Counted from the stretch's first letter, positions 47,133-56,698 are shown. The stretch is 64,000 bases of DNA from Dolichospermum flos-aquae CCAP 1403/13F (GCF_012516395.1 NZ_CP051206.1:2462501-2526500); one strand, 5' to 3'. The notes: generated by a model from the letters alone, not told the origin. Program-made: numbers and translations.

Positions 47133-49862
47133 TTAAGGTAGTTTAATACTCTGTGCTAATAAGCTTTGAAGACGTTGTCCGTGCGAACCACCTTGGTAAA
47201 CTAAATCACCTTTGCCTAATAAATAGGCTGCTGTTGTTTCTTTTCCACCCAGAATAATACATGAATCTGCTTGGCTGGAGGTACGCAGGGCGACTCGTCC
47301 AGGTAGGTTAGAACGGATAATTGGGGTGACAATACTGGCTTCTGGACGTTGTGTGGAAATAATTAGATGAATACCGGCGGCTCTTGCCATTGCGCCTAAA
47401 CGTTTGATACTTTGTTCTAATATGGTGCGAATTTCTTTTTCTGCCATAAAATCGGCATATTCATCAAATATACAGACAATACGTGGCAAAGCTGGGGAAG
47501 AACGTTGATTATAGGTGGTTAAATCTGCACATTTAGCTTTTTCAAATTTTTGATAACGAGATTCCATTTCTGCAACTAGTTCCTGCATTAATTCTACGGC
47601 GCGATCGCTATCTTTGACAACTGGTGCATATAACGACGACATTTGTTCAAATTCGGGAAATGTTACCCGCTTGGGGTCAACTAAGGCAATTTTGAGATGT
47701 TGGGGAGAATGACGATAGATTAAACTGAGAAGAAGCGATCGCAAAAACTCACTTTTTCCGCTGCCTGTTGTTCCCCCAACCAAAAAATGACAGGTATTCG
47801 GATCTGATAAATCAGCCTCTAACAACTTCCCATCAATACCCACTCCAATAGCAATTTTTACGGGTGCTGTTGGGGGTAAAAATTGCTTTTGAATAAAATC
47901 TTCAAATTTAGCAATTTGTCTATCTTGACGCGGTAAATCAATACTTACATAACCAGCTTGGGGAGCAATTAAAGGCGGATATTCTAACCCTAATTGTACT
48001 TGTAAATCAGCGGATAATCTGAGAATTGAAGGAACTTTCACACCTAAATGTGGTTTAATTTTCACCCGAATAAATGCCGGACTTACATCAGCACCATAAT
48101 AATCTACATTAACCTTAAAAGATTCTAGAATTGTCACTAAAGATGCGCCAATTTCATCAGCATTAATAAATGTATCTTTCTGACTTTTAAAAGTATCTGA
48201 AAAACCTCTCTCCAAACCTCTCTCCTGCAAGGAGAGAGGCTTTGAATTCTCCCCCTTCCCTCGTAGGGAAGGGGGTTGGGGGGTTAGGTTTCGTGTTGGG
48301 TTTTCCAAATAATGTGAAAAGTCAGATATATCTTCTTGTTTTTTAGCAGGTGCTATAAAATCTGAATTTTCATCAATTTCAATAACTTGATTTGGCGGTG
48401 CATTAGATTCAACATTAAAAAAAGTTTGACATTTTTGTTGTTGGGGGCAAATTTCACACAAATGAGGTTGAGTTGTCGCAGGTGGTGGGTTAGTATTGGG
48501 AGATTCCCAACTTAACCATTGTTGCATTTGTAATAATTTATAGGGAATTAATTGATGAACAGTATTTTCTAGCTGTTCCCAAGAATATTTGTATTCTTTA
48601 AATTCTGGTAAAACACAATAAACAGCAGAATCAATAGGTGGTTTTTTCCGCTTCGATAACATATAACTATAGAGAGAAACTTGCGCTAATTGTGCTGCTG
48701 AATCTACAGGTTGATAGGTTTTAAATTCTACCATACAAAGGCGTTTAAGTTCAAAATTAAAAACCAGACAATCAAACTCACCTCTAATTAATTGTTTTGT
48801 CCCATTAGGTAAATCAAAGTAATATTCTAAACTGCGTTCTTCAGAAATAAAAGTATTCTGAATAACCGTTTCTGCACTGCAATAACGACGATTGATGATC
48901 AACAATTCAGTAAACTTTTTAATTAATCCTTGTAAACCTTGCCAAACTTGTAGCAGTAGAGAGGCTTTACTCGCGTCTTTTGCAATGGCATTTTGTAAAT
49001 AGGGAAAGAACTTAATTTGATAGAATAATTGTTGAATTTTTGATGTTAGTTCATCTACATTTAATTGTGTTGCAGATGGATTTAATAAAGTTTTAAATCT
49101 GGGTTCAATTAGCAGTAAATTAATAAAATTATCCGCTAGTTGGTGAAAGATATTACCAATACCAGTAATGGTATCTTTAGAAGAGAATATTGCTTTACAA
49201 TTAAAATTATGATTTAGATAAAATAGTCGCGGACACTCAAAAGCTAATCTAACTTTAGTAGGAGTTAAAGAAGAGTTTTCAGATTTATTATTTACCATAT
49301 TAAATACACGACTGATAACATCAGGATTGGATATTTCCAGTAAGCGACGATGAACAGCAGCGAGATAAACTGTATCCATTGCTGCATATTTTAACTGTTT
49401 TTGACTCAGGGGACGTTTTCCCCAATCACTGCTTCCTTCTTCTGCGTCTACATTAGAAAAATGGCAGAGTTCAGCAGCTAGAGTTTTTAGTTTTAAGTTG
49501 GTAGTTTGTAAAACTTCTTTGGTGATTTTTCTAGCTATTTTGAAGGTACAGGTCACATTTTCTGCTAGTTCTTTTCCTAGATATTTTAAATCAAAACCAG
49601 CATTATGAAAAACTTTCTCAATTTGGGAATTAACCATGATTTGGTTAATGAAATATGCAGCCAAATCAGGTTTATCTAAAACATCAAAAATGTAAGCAGA
49701 TTCACCATTTAAATCTGTATAATCAGCCAATACCTGAATTAGTGCTAATTTTGGTTTATCAGTATACCAATCAGCAATTTCCGTATCTATCCATAGGGTT
49801 TTAGATAGGGACAGTTGGAAAATTTGCTGGTAAATTTCGGTAGGTTGTGTCAGGTAGTGCAT
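47133..49862 (-). CDS. DEDDy exonuclease - Cas4/AddB-like Fe-S nuclease - FtsK/HerA translocase fusion
   Basis: A 909-residue three-part protein. Residues 1-185 are an RNase D-like DEDDy exonuclease with all motifs: D26-T-E28, FHNAGFD (about 86-92) and YAAMD (about 157-161). Residues about 195-480 are a PD-(D/E)XK nuclease of Cas4/AddB type: ECPRLFY Cys near 212, RGEFD and VEFKT (about 376-380), then CEICPQQQKC near 467-476, giving the four cysteines of a 4Fe-4S cluster. After a linker, residues about 600-909 are an FtsK/SpoIIIE motor: GGTTGSGKS (about 694-702), CIFDEYADF, ISTQRPE. No membrane helices and no gamma domain, so it is soluble. It is probably a motor that moves along DNA and trims ends. 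The exact activity is inferred. Confidence 0.85.
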   Translation of the reverse strand: MHYLTQPTEIYQQIFQLSLSKTLWIDTEIADWYTDKPKLALIQVLADYTDLNGESAYIFDVLDKPDLAAYFINQIMVNSQIEKVFHNAGFDLKYLGKELAENVTCTFKIARKITKEVLQTTNLKLKTLAAELCHFSNVDAEEGSSDWGKRPLSQKQLKYAAMDTVYLAAVHRRLLEISNPDVISRVFNMVNNKSENSSLTPTKVRLAFECPRLFYLNHNFNCKAIFSSKDTITGIGNIFHQLADNFINLLLIEPRFKTLLNPSATQLNVDELTSKIQQLFYQIKFFPYLQNAIAKDASKASLLLQVWQGLQGLIKKFTELLIINRRYCSAETVIQNTFISEERSLEYYFDLPNGTKQLIRGEFDCLVFNFELKRLCMVEFKTYQPVDSAAQLAQVSLYSYMLSKRKKPPIDSAVYCVLPEFKEYKYSWEQLENTVHQLIPYKLLQMQQWLSWESPNTNPPPATTQPHLCEICPQQQKCQTFFNVESNAPPNQVIEIDENSDFIAPAKKQEDISDFSHYLENPTRNLTPQPPSLRGKGENSKPLSLQERGLERGFSDTFKSQKDTFINADEIGASLVTILESFKVNVDYYGADVSPAFIRVKIKPHLGVKVPSILRLSADLQVQLGLEYPPLIAPQAGYVSIDLPRQDRQIAKFEDFIQKQFLPPTAPVKIAIGVGIDGKLLEADLSDPNTCHFLVGGTTGSGKSEFLRSLLLSLIYRHSPQHLKIALVDPKRVTFPEFEQMSSLYAPVVKDSDRAVELMQELVAEMESRYQKFEKAKCADLTTYNQRSSPALPRIVCIFDEYADFMAEKEIRTILEQSIKRLGAMARAAGIHLIISTQRPEASIVTPIIRSNLPGRVALRTSSQADSCIILGGKETTAAYLLGKGDLVYQGGSHGQRLQSLLAQSIKLP
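48204..48290. repeat. Two adjacent palindromes inserted in frame in the fusion gene
   Basis: CCTCTCTCC-tgcaa-GGAGAGAGG (48217-48239) and CCCCCTTCCC-tcgta-GGGAAGGGGG (48251-48275). They encode PPSLRGKGE and LSLQERGLERG in the linker between the Cas4-like and FtsK domains. Such peptides mark dispersed repeats in cyanobacterial proteins. Confidence 0.8.
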
Positions 49863-49893
49863 TGGCTGATCATCTTATAAAAAACAAGTGAAT

Positions 49894-51999
49894 TTAAGCA
49901 ATTAAACAAATTAATTGATCTGGTAATTTAGCTTTTGGGTTCATAATCTTAACCTTCTTTTCTTGACATAATAGATCAATTAAATGTTGAATATCAGTTT
50001 CTTTCACATCAGGAAATTGGCTAACTGCTTGTGAAATTAAAGTAGGTACTCCCATAAATGCTTGAGTTTTCACGAGATTTAATAGGAAATTTTTAACAGG
50101 TCTTAAATCTTTTCCTTCTTTACCATTTGGTTCTGGTTTTGGATTTGATTTAGAAACAATACCTAAATCCTGTAATAAAGTACATTGATTCAAAATCTCA
50201 GATTCATTAATTAAAGTTTCTAATCTTTGTAAATTAATCATTTTCCTACCAATTACTAATTCTTGAGATTTGGCAGAATTTACCAAACTTTGATATGTTG
50301 CCAAATAGTAAATAGACTGTAGACTTGGTTTAATATGAACATGATTAGTGTTGGTAAAAATCTGTCTATAGAGTTGATTTCCCGCCATGTTTGGTTTTCC
50401 TAAATCCCCACCACGAATTAAGTACATAGTTTGACAGAGATTTTTTTGAATGGCTATTTGACAAGCGTTCATTACATGATAAAAACTGGTCATACTTGAG
50501 TCTTCTGTCCAAACTATACCCAATTTTTCCCGCTTGGTAGGATGTTGATAACTCAAGGAATAACTAGCATACTTTCCGCTTAAAAGTTTAGTCTTAACCC
50601 CCTGCATTTTTAAACTAGATATAGACTGTTGCAACATCTGAATTAAATCAGGTGATGATAACAAAGAAATCTTGGTAATTTTCCCCTGACTTTTTGTATA
50701 TTCGTGCTGCCATAATAATTGAAATTCTGCTTGAATTGTATCTTGATTATCTTGAGATCGTGGTGGAACAATGATTATAGGTTTAGGAACAGTTTTTTCA
50801 TTGGGTGTTGTCACCTTTATTTGTATTGTAACTGGTTCGGGCTTTGGTTTTTCATCTAATAATGAACCTTTATATTTTTGATATTCATCACGACCTAGAG
50901 TTAGTGCATTTCTAGGTTTAGTTTTACTACCGGGGTAGTTTTTCTCCAACATTTCCCGATTTAGTGGAAAAATAGGAGATTCAGGTCTGGGATTTGCTAG
51001 TTGATGTAATGGTTTTAAGTGATAAGTCCAGAGTGCTTCTGCTTGTTCGAGTGTAATATCTTTTAACCTAGTTTTTCTATGTATTCCTGCTTTATCAGCT
51101 AGGAAAATTCGGTCAAGATGCCGATTCCAATTATTAGTAATAACGCTAATTATCACCAAGAAATTTTTTAAATTATTCCCATGAATTGTTGTATTGACAT
51201 TTAAAAAAGGTTGTATATCCAGGAAACCTTCTGGTAATTGAGGCATAGTTTCTAAATTGTCAAAACATAAAACAATCGGTTGGGTTTGCGTAGAAATTCT
51301 GCCAAAGTTTGCTAAGATATTTTTTGCAGCATCTTCTGTATCAATGCAGGACTTGACCTTGATTGCCTTCATAGAATCTTCATTTAAATCATCACCACGC
51401 AGCCATTCACAAGCTAAATCATATAATTCTGGATTTGCGAGATCATGCAGCACTCCAAAAAACATATCAGGGTTATAAATACCTGCTTTTTTATAAGTAT
51501 CTTTCAGGTGTTTGATAAATTTTTGCCGATTACTTTGTAATGCTTCCCAAAAATTATCATTAAATATTCTTTGTTTTATATCACTTCTTGTAAATGCGGT
51601 TAAACTTTTCAGCCACAACATTAACTGTGATTCCTTTTTATCTTCAGGAACTTGAATTAAACTATCAACAGTACGACGTAAAATATGCCGCCAAATGTGG
51701 GTACTATCAGGCCAGTCACATAGAATATAAGCAAAAAATGCTTTGCTATTAAATGAGCGTTTAATCCGTCTTAGTAAATAAGTTTTGCCAGAACCAGATT
51801 CACCTTCTAGTAAAACTGTACGACTACGATGATCTTCACCCACTAAATCTAGTAATTCTTCAATTTCTATGATTGCATTTTTATGAATTGACTCAACCAT
51901 AAGTAATGAGTCTTCTTCGTCAGACCAAAACTCTAAATGTTTCATTTCGATGTCAAAAGGGTTGACCTCGCGTTTAATAATGTCGTTAATGTCTGTCAT
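49894..51999 (-). CDS. AAA/STAND-like P-loop ATPase of the nuclease-translocase cluster
   Basis: A 701-residue ATPase. Walker A GESGSGKT is near residues 65-72, Walker B VLCFDNLE near 243-250, in an Orc/Cdc6- or BrxC/D-like ATPase region extending to about 390. A Lys/Pro-rich hinge follows (about 390-420). The domain at about 420-620 (ISLLSSPDLIQMLQQ, GIVWTEDSSMTSFYHVMNACQIAIQKNL) matches no family I know. The last 70 residues (FLLNLVKTQAFMGVPTLISQAV, DIQHLIDLLCQEKKVKI) look like a winged helix. It starts 58 bp after the upstream gene and ends 31 bp before the fusion gene, so the genes form one operon. A sensor or loader for the translocase is a plausible role. Confidence 0.75.
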   Translation of the reverse strand: MTDINDIIKREVNPFDIEMKHLEFWSDEEDSLLMVESIHKNAIIEIEELLDLVGEDHRSRTVLLEGESGSGKTYLLRRIKRSFNSKAFFAYILCDWPDSTHIWRHILRRTVDSLIQVPEDKKESQLMLWLKSLTAFTRSDIKQRIFNDNFWEALQSNRQKFIKHLKDTYKKAGIYNPDMFFGVLHDLANPELYDLACEWLRGDDLNEDSMKAIKVKSCIDTEDAAKNILANFGRISTQTQPIVLCFDNLETMPQLPEGFLDIQPFLNVNTTIHGNNLKNFLVIISVITNNWNRHLDRIFLADKAGIHRKTRLKDITLEQAEALWTYHLKPLHQLANPRPESPIFPLNREMLEKNYPGSKTKPRNALTLGRDEYQKYKGSLLDEKPKPEPVTIQIKVTTPNEKTVPKPIIIVPPRSQDNQDTIQAEFQLLWQHEYTKSQGKITKISLLSSPDLIQMLQQSISSLKMQGVKTKLLSGKYASYSLSYQHPTKREKLGIVWTEDSSMTSFYHVMNACQIAIQKNLCQTMYLIRGGDLGKPNMAGNQLYRQIFTNTNHVHIKPSLQSIYYLATYQSLVNSAKSQELVIGRKMINLQRLETLINESEILNQCTLLQDLGIVSKSNPKPEPNGKEGKDLRPVKNFLLNLVKTQAFMGVPTLISQAVSQFPDVKETDIQHLIDLLCQEKKVKIMNPKAKLPDQLICLIA

Positions 52000-52057
52000 A
52001 GATACACATTTGTGAGAGGAGGAAGTGATGAAAAAATGAAAAATATTGGAAAACCTG

Positions 52058-52921
52058 TTAATTAACTATGATAAAGAACAGTTGTCCACCAATATTTTGA
52101 GGAATTCCCGCGTCAATTTGTTCTGGTGTATAAGCACTAGATTCTTGTAAGGTACTAAAATCAATTTTGTCACTTTTTTGCAATCTATACAACGCCTGAT
52201 CTAAATCATCTCGTAATAAAGGCGGTTGTAACTTTTGCCGTAAATGGAAAATTGGTAAATAATTCTCTGTACCCAATTCCCGATCTAATTTCTTGATAGT
52301 CTCTAAAATTTCTTCATCACTAATATTGCTATTAATATCAGAATATGATTCCACATTATCAGAATTATCAGAAACTAAAATAGAAACTTTTTCTGACTTA
52401 ACTCGCAAATTCTTCCGCAAAAACTGCACATAATTACCCAGCAAATTAAAGTCTATATTTGCTTTTCCTTCGGGATTATATTCATCCCGCAAAACCTTAA
52501 TACCTCTTTCTGTTAACCAAACATCAGCGTTACGCATTTTCATCTTAATTTCAGCAGCAATCAAACCTCGTTCACTCAAGGTTTTTAAGATTACATCTCT
52601 TTCATCAGATTTTAGTCCTGAAACTTTGATTTCACTGGGGGCTATTTTTCCAGAACTTTTACTTATCTTCTCCAGTACCTTGAGTTCTTGATTATCAATA
52701 GGTAACTGTGTAGAGTCAAGTTTCAATAGTGCTTGACCAGGAGGTAAAATCTTGACTGTGGCAATTTCGCGGGAATAGTCTACATATTCCAGTTCCCCCA
52801 AATCTCGACAAATTTTGTTTTTCTCACTTTTAAAACTATCAAAAATGCTGGAACTCAAGCCAGTACGATAATTGGGACATCCCAACAGTTTTAAGATGAA
52901 CTTTAACTCTTTCGTTTCCAT
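52058..52921 (-). CDS. Winged-helix-like protein, first gene of the nuclease-translocase cluster
   Basis: A 287-residue, charged, soluble protein with no family I can name. The segment at about 80-160 (LEKISKSSGKIAPSEIKVSGLKSDERDVILKTLSERGLIAAEIKMKM, then VWLTERGIKVLRDEY) has the pattern of a winged helix, and a second one seems to lie at about 205-265 (EILETIKKLDRELGTENYLPIFHLRQKL, ALYRLQKSDKIDFSTLQ). It may bind DNA as a target sensor or repressor. It is transcribed leftward just before the AAA gene. Confidence 0.65.
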   Translation of the reverse strand: METKELKFILKLLGCPNYRTGLSSSIFDSFKSEKNKICRDLGELEYVDYSREIATVKILPPGQALLKLDSTQLPIDNQELKVLEKISKSSGKIAPSEIKVSGLKSDERDVILKTLSERGLIAAEIKMKMRNADVWLTERGIKVLRDEYNPEGKANIDFNLLGNYVQFLRKNLRVKSEKVSILVSDNSDNVESYSDINSNISDEEILETIKKLDRELGTENYLPIFHLRQKLQPPLLRDDLDQALYRLQKSDKIDFSTLQESSAYTPEQIDAGIPQNIGGQLFFIIVN

Positions 52922-53545
52922 ACGGTTAGTCTTGCTGTATTCGATACTTGACTACTTTAGCGCGAATCACAAAAAAATAACACACAGTTTCCATATTAAC
53001 TCTAATAAGAGCGATTTTTCACTAAAAACTCAAAATATTATCCAAGTTTTCACTGATTACGTTCTAAGTAAACGACAGGTTTTTTCTAGAGTTTTTCTAC
53101 AAGCTTCCATGACAGGAAAAAACTGGGAAGACTTGGATCTTCTATCCATTGGACTTTTTTAGAAAAATTTTATACAGATATTAAATGAATTCCACCACAT
53201 AAGGTATTATCTCTATTTCCATACCAAAACAATCACAAAATGAATACTGTTTAAACGAATGGTATGAACTGCAAATAAAACATGAAAATCTAAAAAGTAA
53301 ACATCATACCAAAGACAAAAACTAAAATAGACCTGATTTCTCTCTACACCTCCGCGTCTCTGAGTGAGAAAAAATTATAGAGTAGAATAAAAACCGGCGT
53401 TGGTGAATTGGGGTATGAAAGTCGAAAATTCCATCTCTCAAACCCTTACTCTCTGCCCCTGGAGCGTCTCTGCGTGTTCGCGCAGCGTGCCGTAGGCATA
53501 ATAAAATCATACTTTTACTCAGCAACACCTAAAAACCTACCCTAA
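52922..53545. other. 624-bp intergenic region with dispersed repeats
   Basis: The promoter of the leftward nuclease-translocase cluster should lie near 52925-53000. Dispersed repeats of the CTCTGCGTCTCTG type occur at about 53345-53375 and 53465-53480, followed by GTTCGCGCAGCGTGCCGTAG (53478-53497). A 96-codon plus-strand frame (52872-53162) overlaps the upstream gene and has no family features, so I do not call it. Confidence 0.4.
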
Positions 53546-54271
53546 TCAACAATTTGCTAAAATCAAATTCCACTCATTTTGAGACAAAGGTATTACCTCT
53601 ATTTCCATAGCAAAACAATCACAAGCTGCGGCTATTAAAGCCTTAATTATTGTTTCTTGATTGATAGTTTCTGGAAATTGGATAGGATGAAAAAACTCTT
53701 GATTAAATACCTTTCCAAACAACTCCGGATCTGGATTTAACCGCATAGAACCATGTTGAAGAATTGCGTCACCTTTCCGTAATTGGGCGCTACCAATCAG
53801 TTTAGAACCATCTGCTAAAACTAAATCTGCACCTGTCGCAGTCCCAAAACAATTAGGATTGTGAATATAACCGCGTCCAGCTTGGCCATAGTACAATTCT
53901 ATATCGAGCGATCGCCATCCTTGAATCAAAAACTCACAAATCTTCGCATACACATCTAACCGATTTCCCCTCAGTCCAGACGTGACCACAGAGTAAGTTA
54001 AATCACCTTGATGTAAAACAGCCCTACCACCTGTAGGACGGCGCACCAAAGCCAATTTTTCACCTTTCCACCTCAAATTTTGCCAAAATTCGGGATATTG
54101 ACGTTGATGATAACCTAAAGAAATTGCGGGTGGCGACCAAGTATAAAAACGTAAAGTTGGCGGATGTTTTCCTGACTCATGCTGTGCTAATAACCAGCGG
54201 TCTATAGCCATCTGAACATCACCAGCGGCCGCTAAAATCGGAATAAGTCGCCACACCTGCTGATCCGGCAT
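53546..54271 (-). CDS. Lipoate-protein ligase A-like / biotin-lipoate ligase family protein
   Basis: A 241-residue protein of the lipoate/biotin ligase fold. RRPTGGRAVLHQGDLTYSVV (about 78-97) is the lipoyl-AMP binding block, DGSKLIGSAQLRKGDAILQHGS (about 153-174) carries the conserved Lys and the LQHGS motif. It attaches lipoate or octanoate to E2 and H proteins of dehydrogenase and glycine-cleavage complexes. Whether it is a ligase or an octanoyltransferase (LipM-like) cannot be settled by eye. It follows the YbjN gene by 35 bp on the same strand. Confidence 0.88.
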   Translation of the reverse strand: MPDQQVWRLIPILAAAGDVQMAIDRWLLAQHESGKHPPTLRFYTWSPPAISLGYHQRQYPEFWQNLRWKGEKLALVRRPTGGRAVLHQGDLTYSVVTSGLRGNRLDVYAKICEFLIQGWRSLDIELYYGQAGRGYIHNPNCFGTATGADLVLADGSKLIGSAQLRKGDAILQHGSMRLNPDPELFGKVFNQEFFHPIQFPETINQETIIKALIAAACDCFAMEIEVIPLSQNEWNLILANC

Positions 54272-54306
54272 TAAATATCACATCCCTAAACTAAAATTCT
54301 GGAAAC

Positions 54307-54786
54307 TTAAACTGTACCAAACTCAGATTGCAGATATTCATCATTATCATCAGCAATACTAGCAACGATAGTAATGATCCGAGAAACTTCCCCTGGTGAC
54401 AACTCCGCTAAAGTGCGTGTAGAAATCACAACCACCTGATTATCAATAATCCCGAACCGGGCTTCAAAGGTACTCACACAATTCATCTCTAACAAATATC
54501 GTGTCAATTTTGGTTCATTTTTAGCCGGTAACTTCAGCACCGCAGACCAAACCGTAATTGTATCTTCATCAGTAATTCCCGTCAATTGCACAAATACTTC
54601 TATACTGCCATATTGGAATTTCCACAGATATCCACCCTCAGCAGCATGACTAACCATTGCACTTTGATCTTGTGCTAGACTATCAATCACATTTTCAATT
54701 ACTTCCACATGGTTTGGGGTTGTGGTGTCTTCAATAAGTTCAGTCAACAACTCATCTGGAGACTGGGCTTCTAGGTAGCTTGCCAT
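54307..54786 (-). CDS. YbjN domain-containing protein
   Basis: A 159-residue acidic protein with the YbjN fold pattern, which resembles Type III secretion chaperones: WKFQYGSIEVFVQLTGITDEDTITVWSAVLKLPAKNEPKLTRYLLEMNC and ARFGIIDNQVVVISTRTLAELSPGEVSRIITIVASIAD. Cyanobacterial and plastid YbjN proteins are thought to act as protein-binding or stabilising factors; no enzyme motif is present. It precedes the ligase gene and is probably its operon partner. Confidence 0.85.
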   Translation of the reverse strand: MASYLEAQSPDELLTELIEDTTTPNHVEVIENVIDSLAQDQSAMVSHAAEGGYLWKFQYGSIEVFVQLTGITDEDTITVWSAVLKLPAKNEPKLTRYLLEMNCVSTFEARFGIIDNQVVVISTRTLAELSPGEVSRIITIVASIADDNDEYLQSEFGTV

Positions 54787-55656
54787 ACAGATTTTTCTCT
54801 AAAAATATAGTTACTGCCTTAATCTACTATTATGCTACCAAAAATGCCAGCATCTACTTCGTCTATTGTTCAAAGTTGAGATATCAGCCATACATTCGCC
54901 ATTTTTTGCAGCTTGGGTTAAGAAACAGCGCAACTCAACGCATTTATTGAATTATGGTTTATGTCTCTGACACGCTACTGCAAACAACCTAACCTACAAA
55001 TCAAAGCTTTTTTCAATTTGGTGAAGGTATTGATTAAAAGATGAGAAAGTATTGATCAAGATCACAGCCATACTGATTAGTATGACATAGGCTCAAGTTA
55101 TTATTGTATATGTCAATTTCCTAATTATTTTTTCCCGGTTTCAGGCGTTTACATCCAGAACCATTAGATGTAAGTTACCTTTAACCTCATTGGCTGTCAA
55201 CATCAAGTAAAGATATTAGAATTTATTGTCTAACTCTCTACTGTGCCTCATTAATAAAAGACAAACAAAACCCTATTTTGTCTATATTACATCATTCAAT
55301 GCCTACTATCGGTTACATAAGCTACCAATTTCAGTTAAAATAGGCTATCAAAAACAGTTTATTTAGGGGTAGCACAAAAATTACTCGCCGGTTTGATGTT
55401 AAAAGATGTAAAAATGATGGCAGAGGAACAATTTACTGATTTACAGCATCAAGGGATACAAAACGATCAGTTAAATTGTGAGTTGCCGAATGTACAGCGA
55501 TTGATCAAAACTCAAGTTGACAAATTGGGGTGCTATCTGTTAAAAGGTTCTAGAATGTGACGGAAAAACCCGAAAAAAACCCGAAAACTTTTTTGAGATT
55601 TTTCCGGATTAGTCAAAAAATCTGCGATTATTGTTACACTGATTTTAATAAGCACT
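54787..55656. other. 870-bp intergenic region, one doubtful small ORF
   Basis: AT-rich. A 54-codon frame at 55396-55560 (MLKDVKMMAEEQFTDLQ..., ending KGSRM) has no family match or clear ribosome-binding site, and I rate it unproven. Just after it, 55565-55615 has repeated AAAAACCCG units and a partial complement (TTTTCCGG), in the leader of the next gene. Nothing else recognised. Confidence 0.35.
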
Positions 55657-56037
55657 ATGAATATTAAACTTGATCACAGCACTCCATGTCATTTAACTTC
55701 CTTCTTTAGCCTACTGATGAAGGAAGGTATTTCCCCTAATCAAATCGTTTTGGGAATTGTTCAATTAGCCACCCAGACTCATGAATTAGACGGAATGATG
55801 GCATCAGCCGATTGTTTACGGTTGCTACTGGTACTGATGCCAGCAGAAACCTGTGCTAAAGGCGTTTCTCAGTATATATCATCTTTAGCAGCGGAAGGCG
55901 TTACTACTTTAATGTTATTAGATGCCTTGAGTCTAGCTTGCTATGTTTGTGGACAATCAGATGAAGCTAACCTAGTTCACTTGACTTACAAGAGATTACA
56001 AGCTGATGCTATTATCTCCCAAATGCTTCGTGATTAA
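55657..56037 (+). CDS. Hypothetical cyanobacterial protein
   Basis: A 126-residue helical protein that I do not recognise. It has several helices rich in Leu/Ala (VLGIVQLATQTHELDGMMASADCLRLLLVLMPAET, TTLMLLDALSLACYVCGQSDEANLVHLTYKRL) and four scattered cysteines. No signal or membrane segment is convincing. Normal codon use and a long isolated frame suggest a real gene. It has no operon partner. Confidence 0.6.
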   Translation: MNIKLDHSTPCHLTSFFSLLMKEGISPNQIVLGIVQLATQTHELDGMMASADCLRLLLVLMPAETCAKGVSQYISSLAAEGVTTLMLLDALSLACYVCGQSDEANLVHLTYKRLQADAIISQMLRD

Positions 56038-56526
56038 GCCCTAAAATATTAATTTTTCATCCTTTTTTCAAAATCCAACTATTTTCAAGTTAACTTGTAC
56101 TCAGACATGGCAATCATGGCAATTTTGTACTGAATCATTCCGTTTATTCATTAGGCAACCAGTCAATTCAATTAATTTATATTTTCTTTGCGATCCTTAG
56201 CCAATAGCTGTTAGCAGTGGCTAGAATTGGAATGTCGCCATATTTATGGTCAGTTTGACAGCACCGCATCTACCACTTTTGATCTGGTCTAGAAGTCTCT
56301 AGCACTGGGAAAATCCTTACATCAATAACTTTTCAGCTTTCTTATTTACCCTGTTGATATTCAATTAAAGCTCTAAACTAAAATAGTTATCTGCCAAATT
56401 GCCAAAATATTAGATCATTGCCGAAACATTTCTGGAATTCTCTGTTTTGCATAGATAGCGAGCATTTAGTTTCCAGTATCTCTACTGTTTTGTTGATTAT
56501 TGGCTATAGAAAAATTTTTGACATTA
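56038..56526. other. Intergenic region, nothing recognised
   Basis: About 490 bp between the hypothetical gene and a strong hairpin at 56527. No ORF with family features; AT-rich. Confidence 0.35.
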
Positions 56527-56575
56527 AAAAGCGTCTGGGAGTGTTGCCGTGTTTCCACCCCAGACGCTTTTTAAA
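56525..56575. terminator. Strong bidirectional hairpin; possible Yfr2-like small RNA on the minus strand
   Basis: GCGTCTGGG/CCCAGACGC (56527-56535, 56560-56568) is an exact 9-bp stem flanked by A5 and T5, so it terminates on either strand. On the minus strand the loop reads TGGAAACACGGCAACACT and includes GGAAACA, the loop motif I recall from the Yfr2 family of cyanobacterial RNAs. It lies 220 bp beyond the purH stop. The terminator is clear; the RNA is a suggestion. Confidence 0.6.
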
Positions 56576-56698
56576 TTTTCTCCTCACACACAAATATAAC
56601 CTATCACTCTTTTCTTCAAATGGCAAGTACCTGAGACAACAATTTTGGAAATTGTTTGAAAGAGGGAACAGAGAATATTTTTCTTCCCCATGACAACT

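Noticed and set aside
52872-53162. 96-codon plus-strand frame upstream of the nuclease-translocase operon
   Set aside because: Overlaps the first gene of the operon and its promoter; composition not protein-like.
55396-55560. 54-codon ORF in a long gap
   Set aside because: No recognisable domain or initiation signal; not enough to call a gene.
56577-56600. CTCCTCACAC resembling the Yfr1 core
   Set aside because: It lies after the hairpin on the plus strand without the expected flanking stem-loops.
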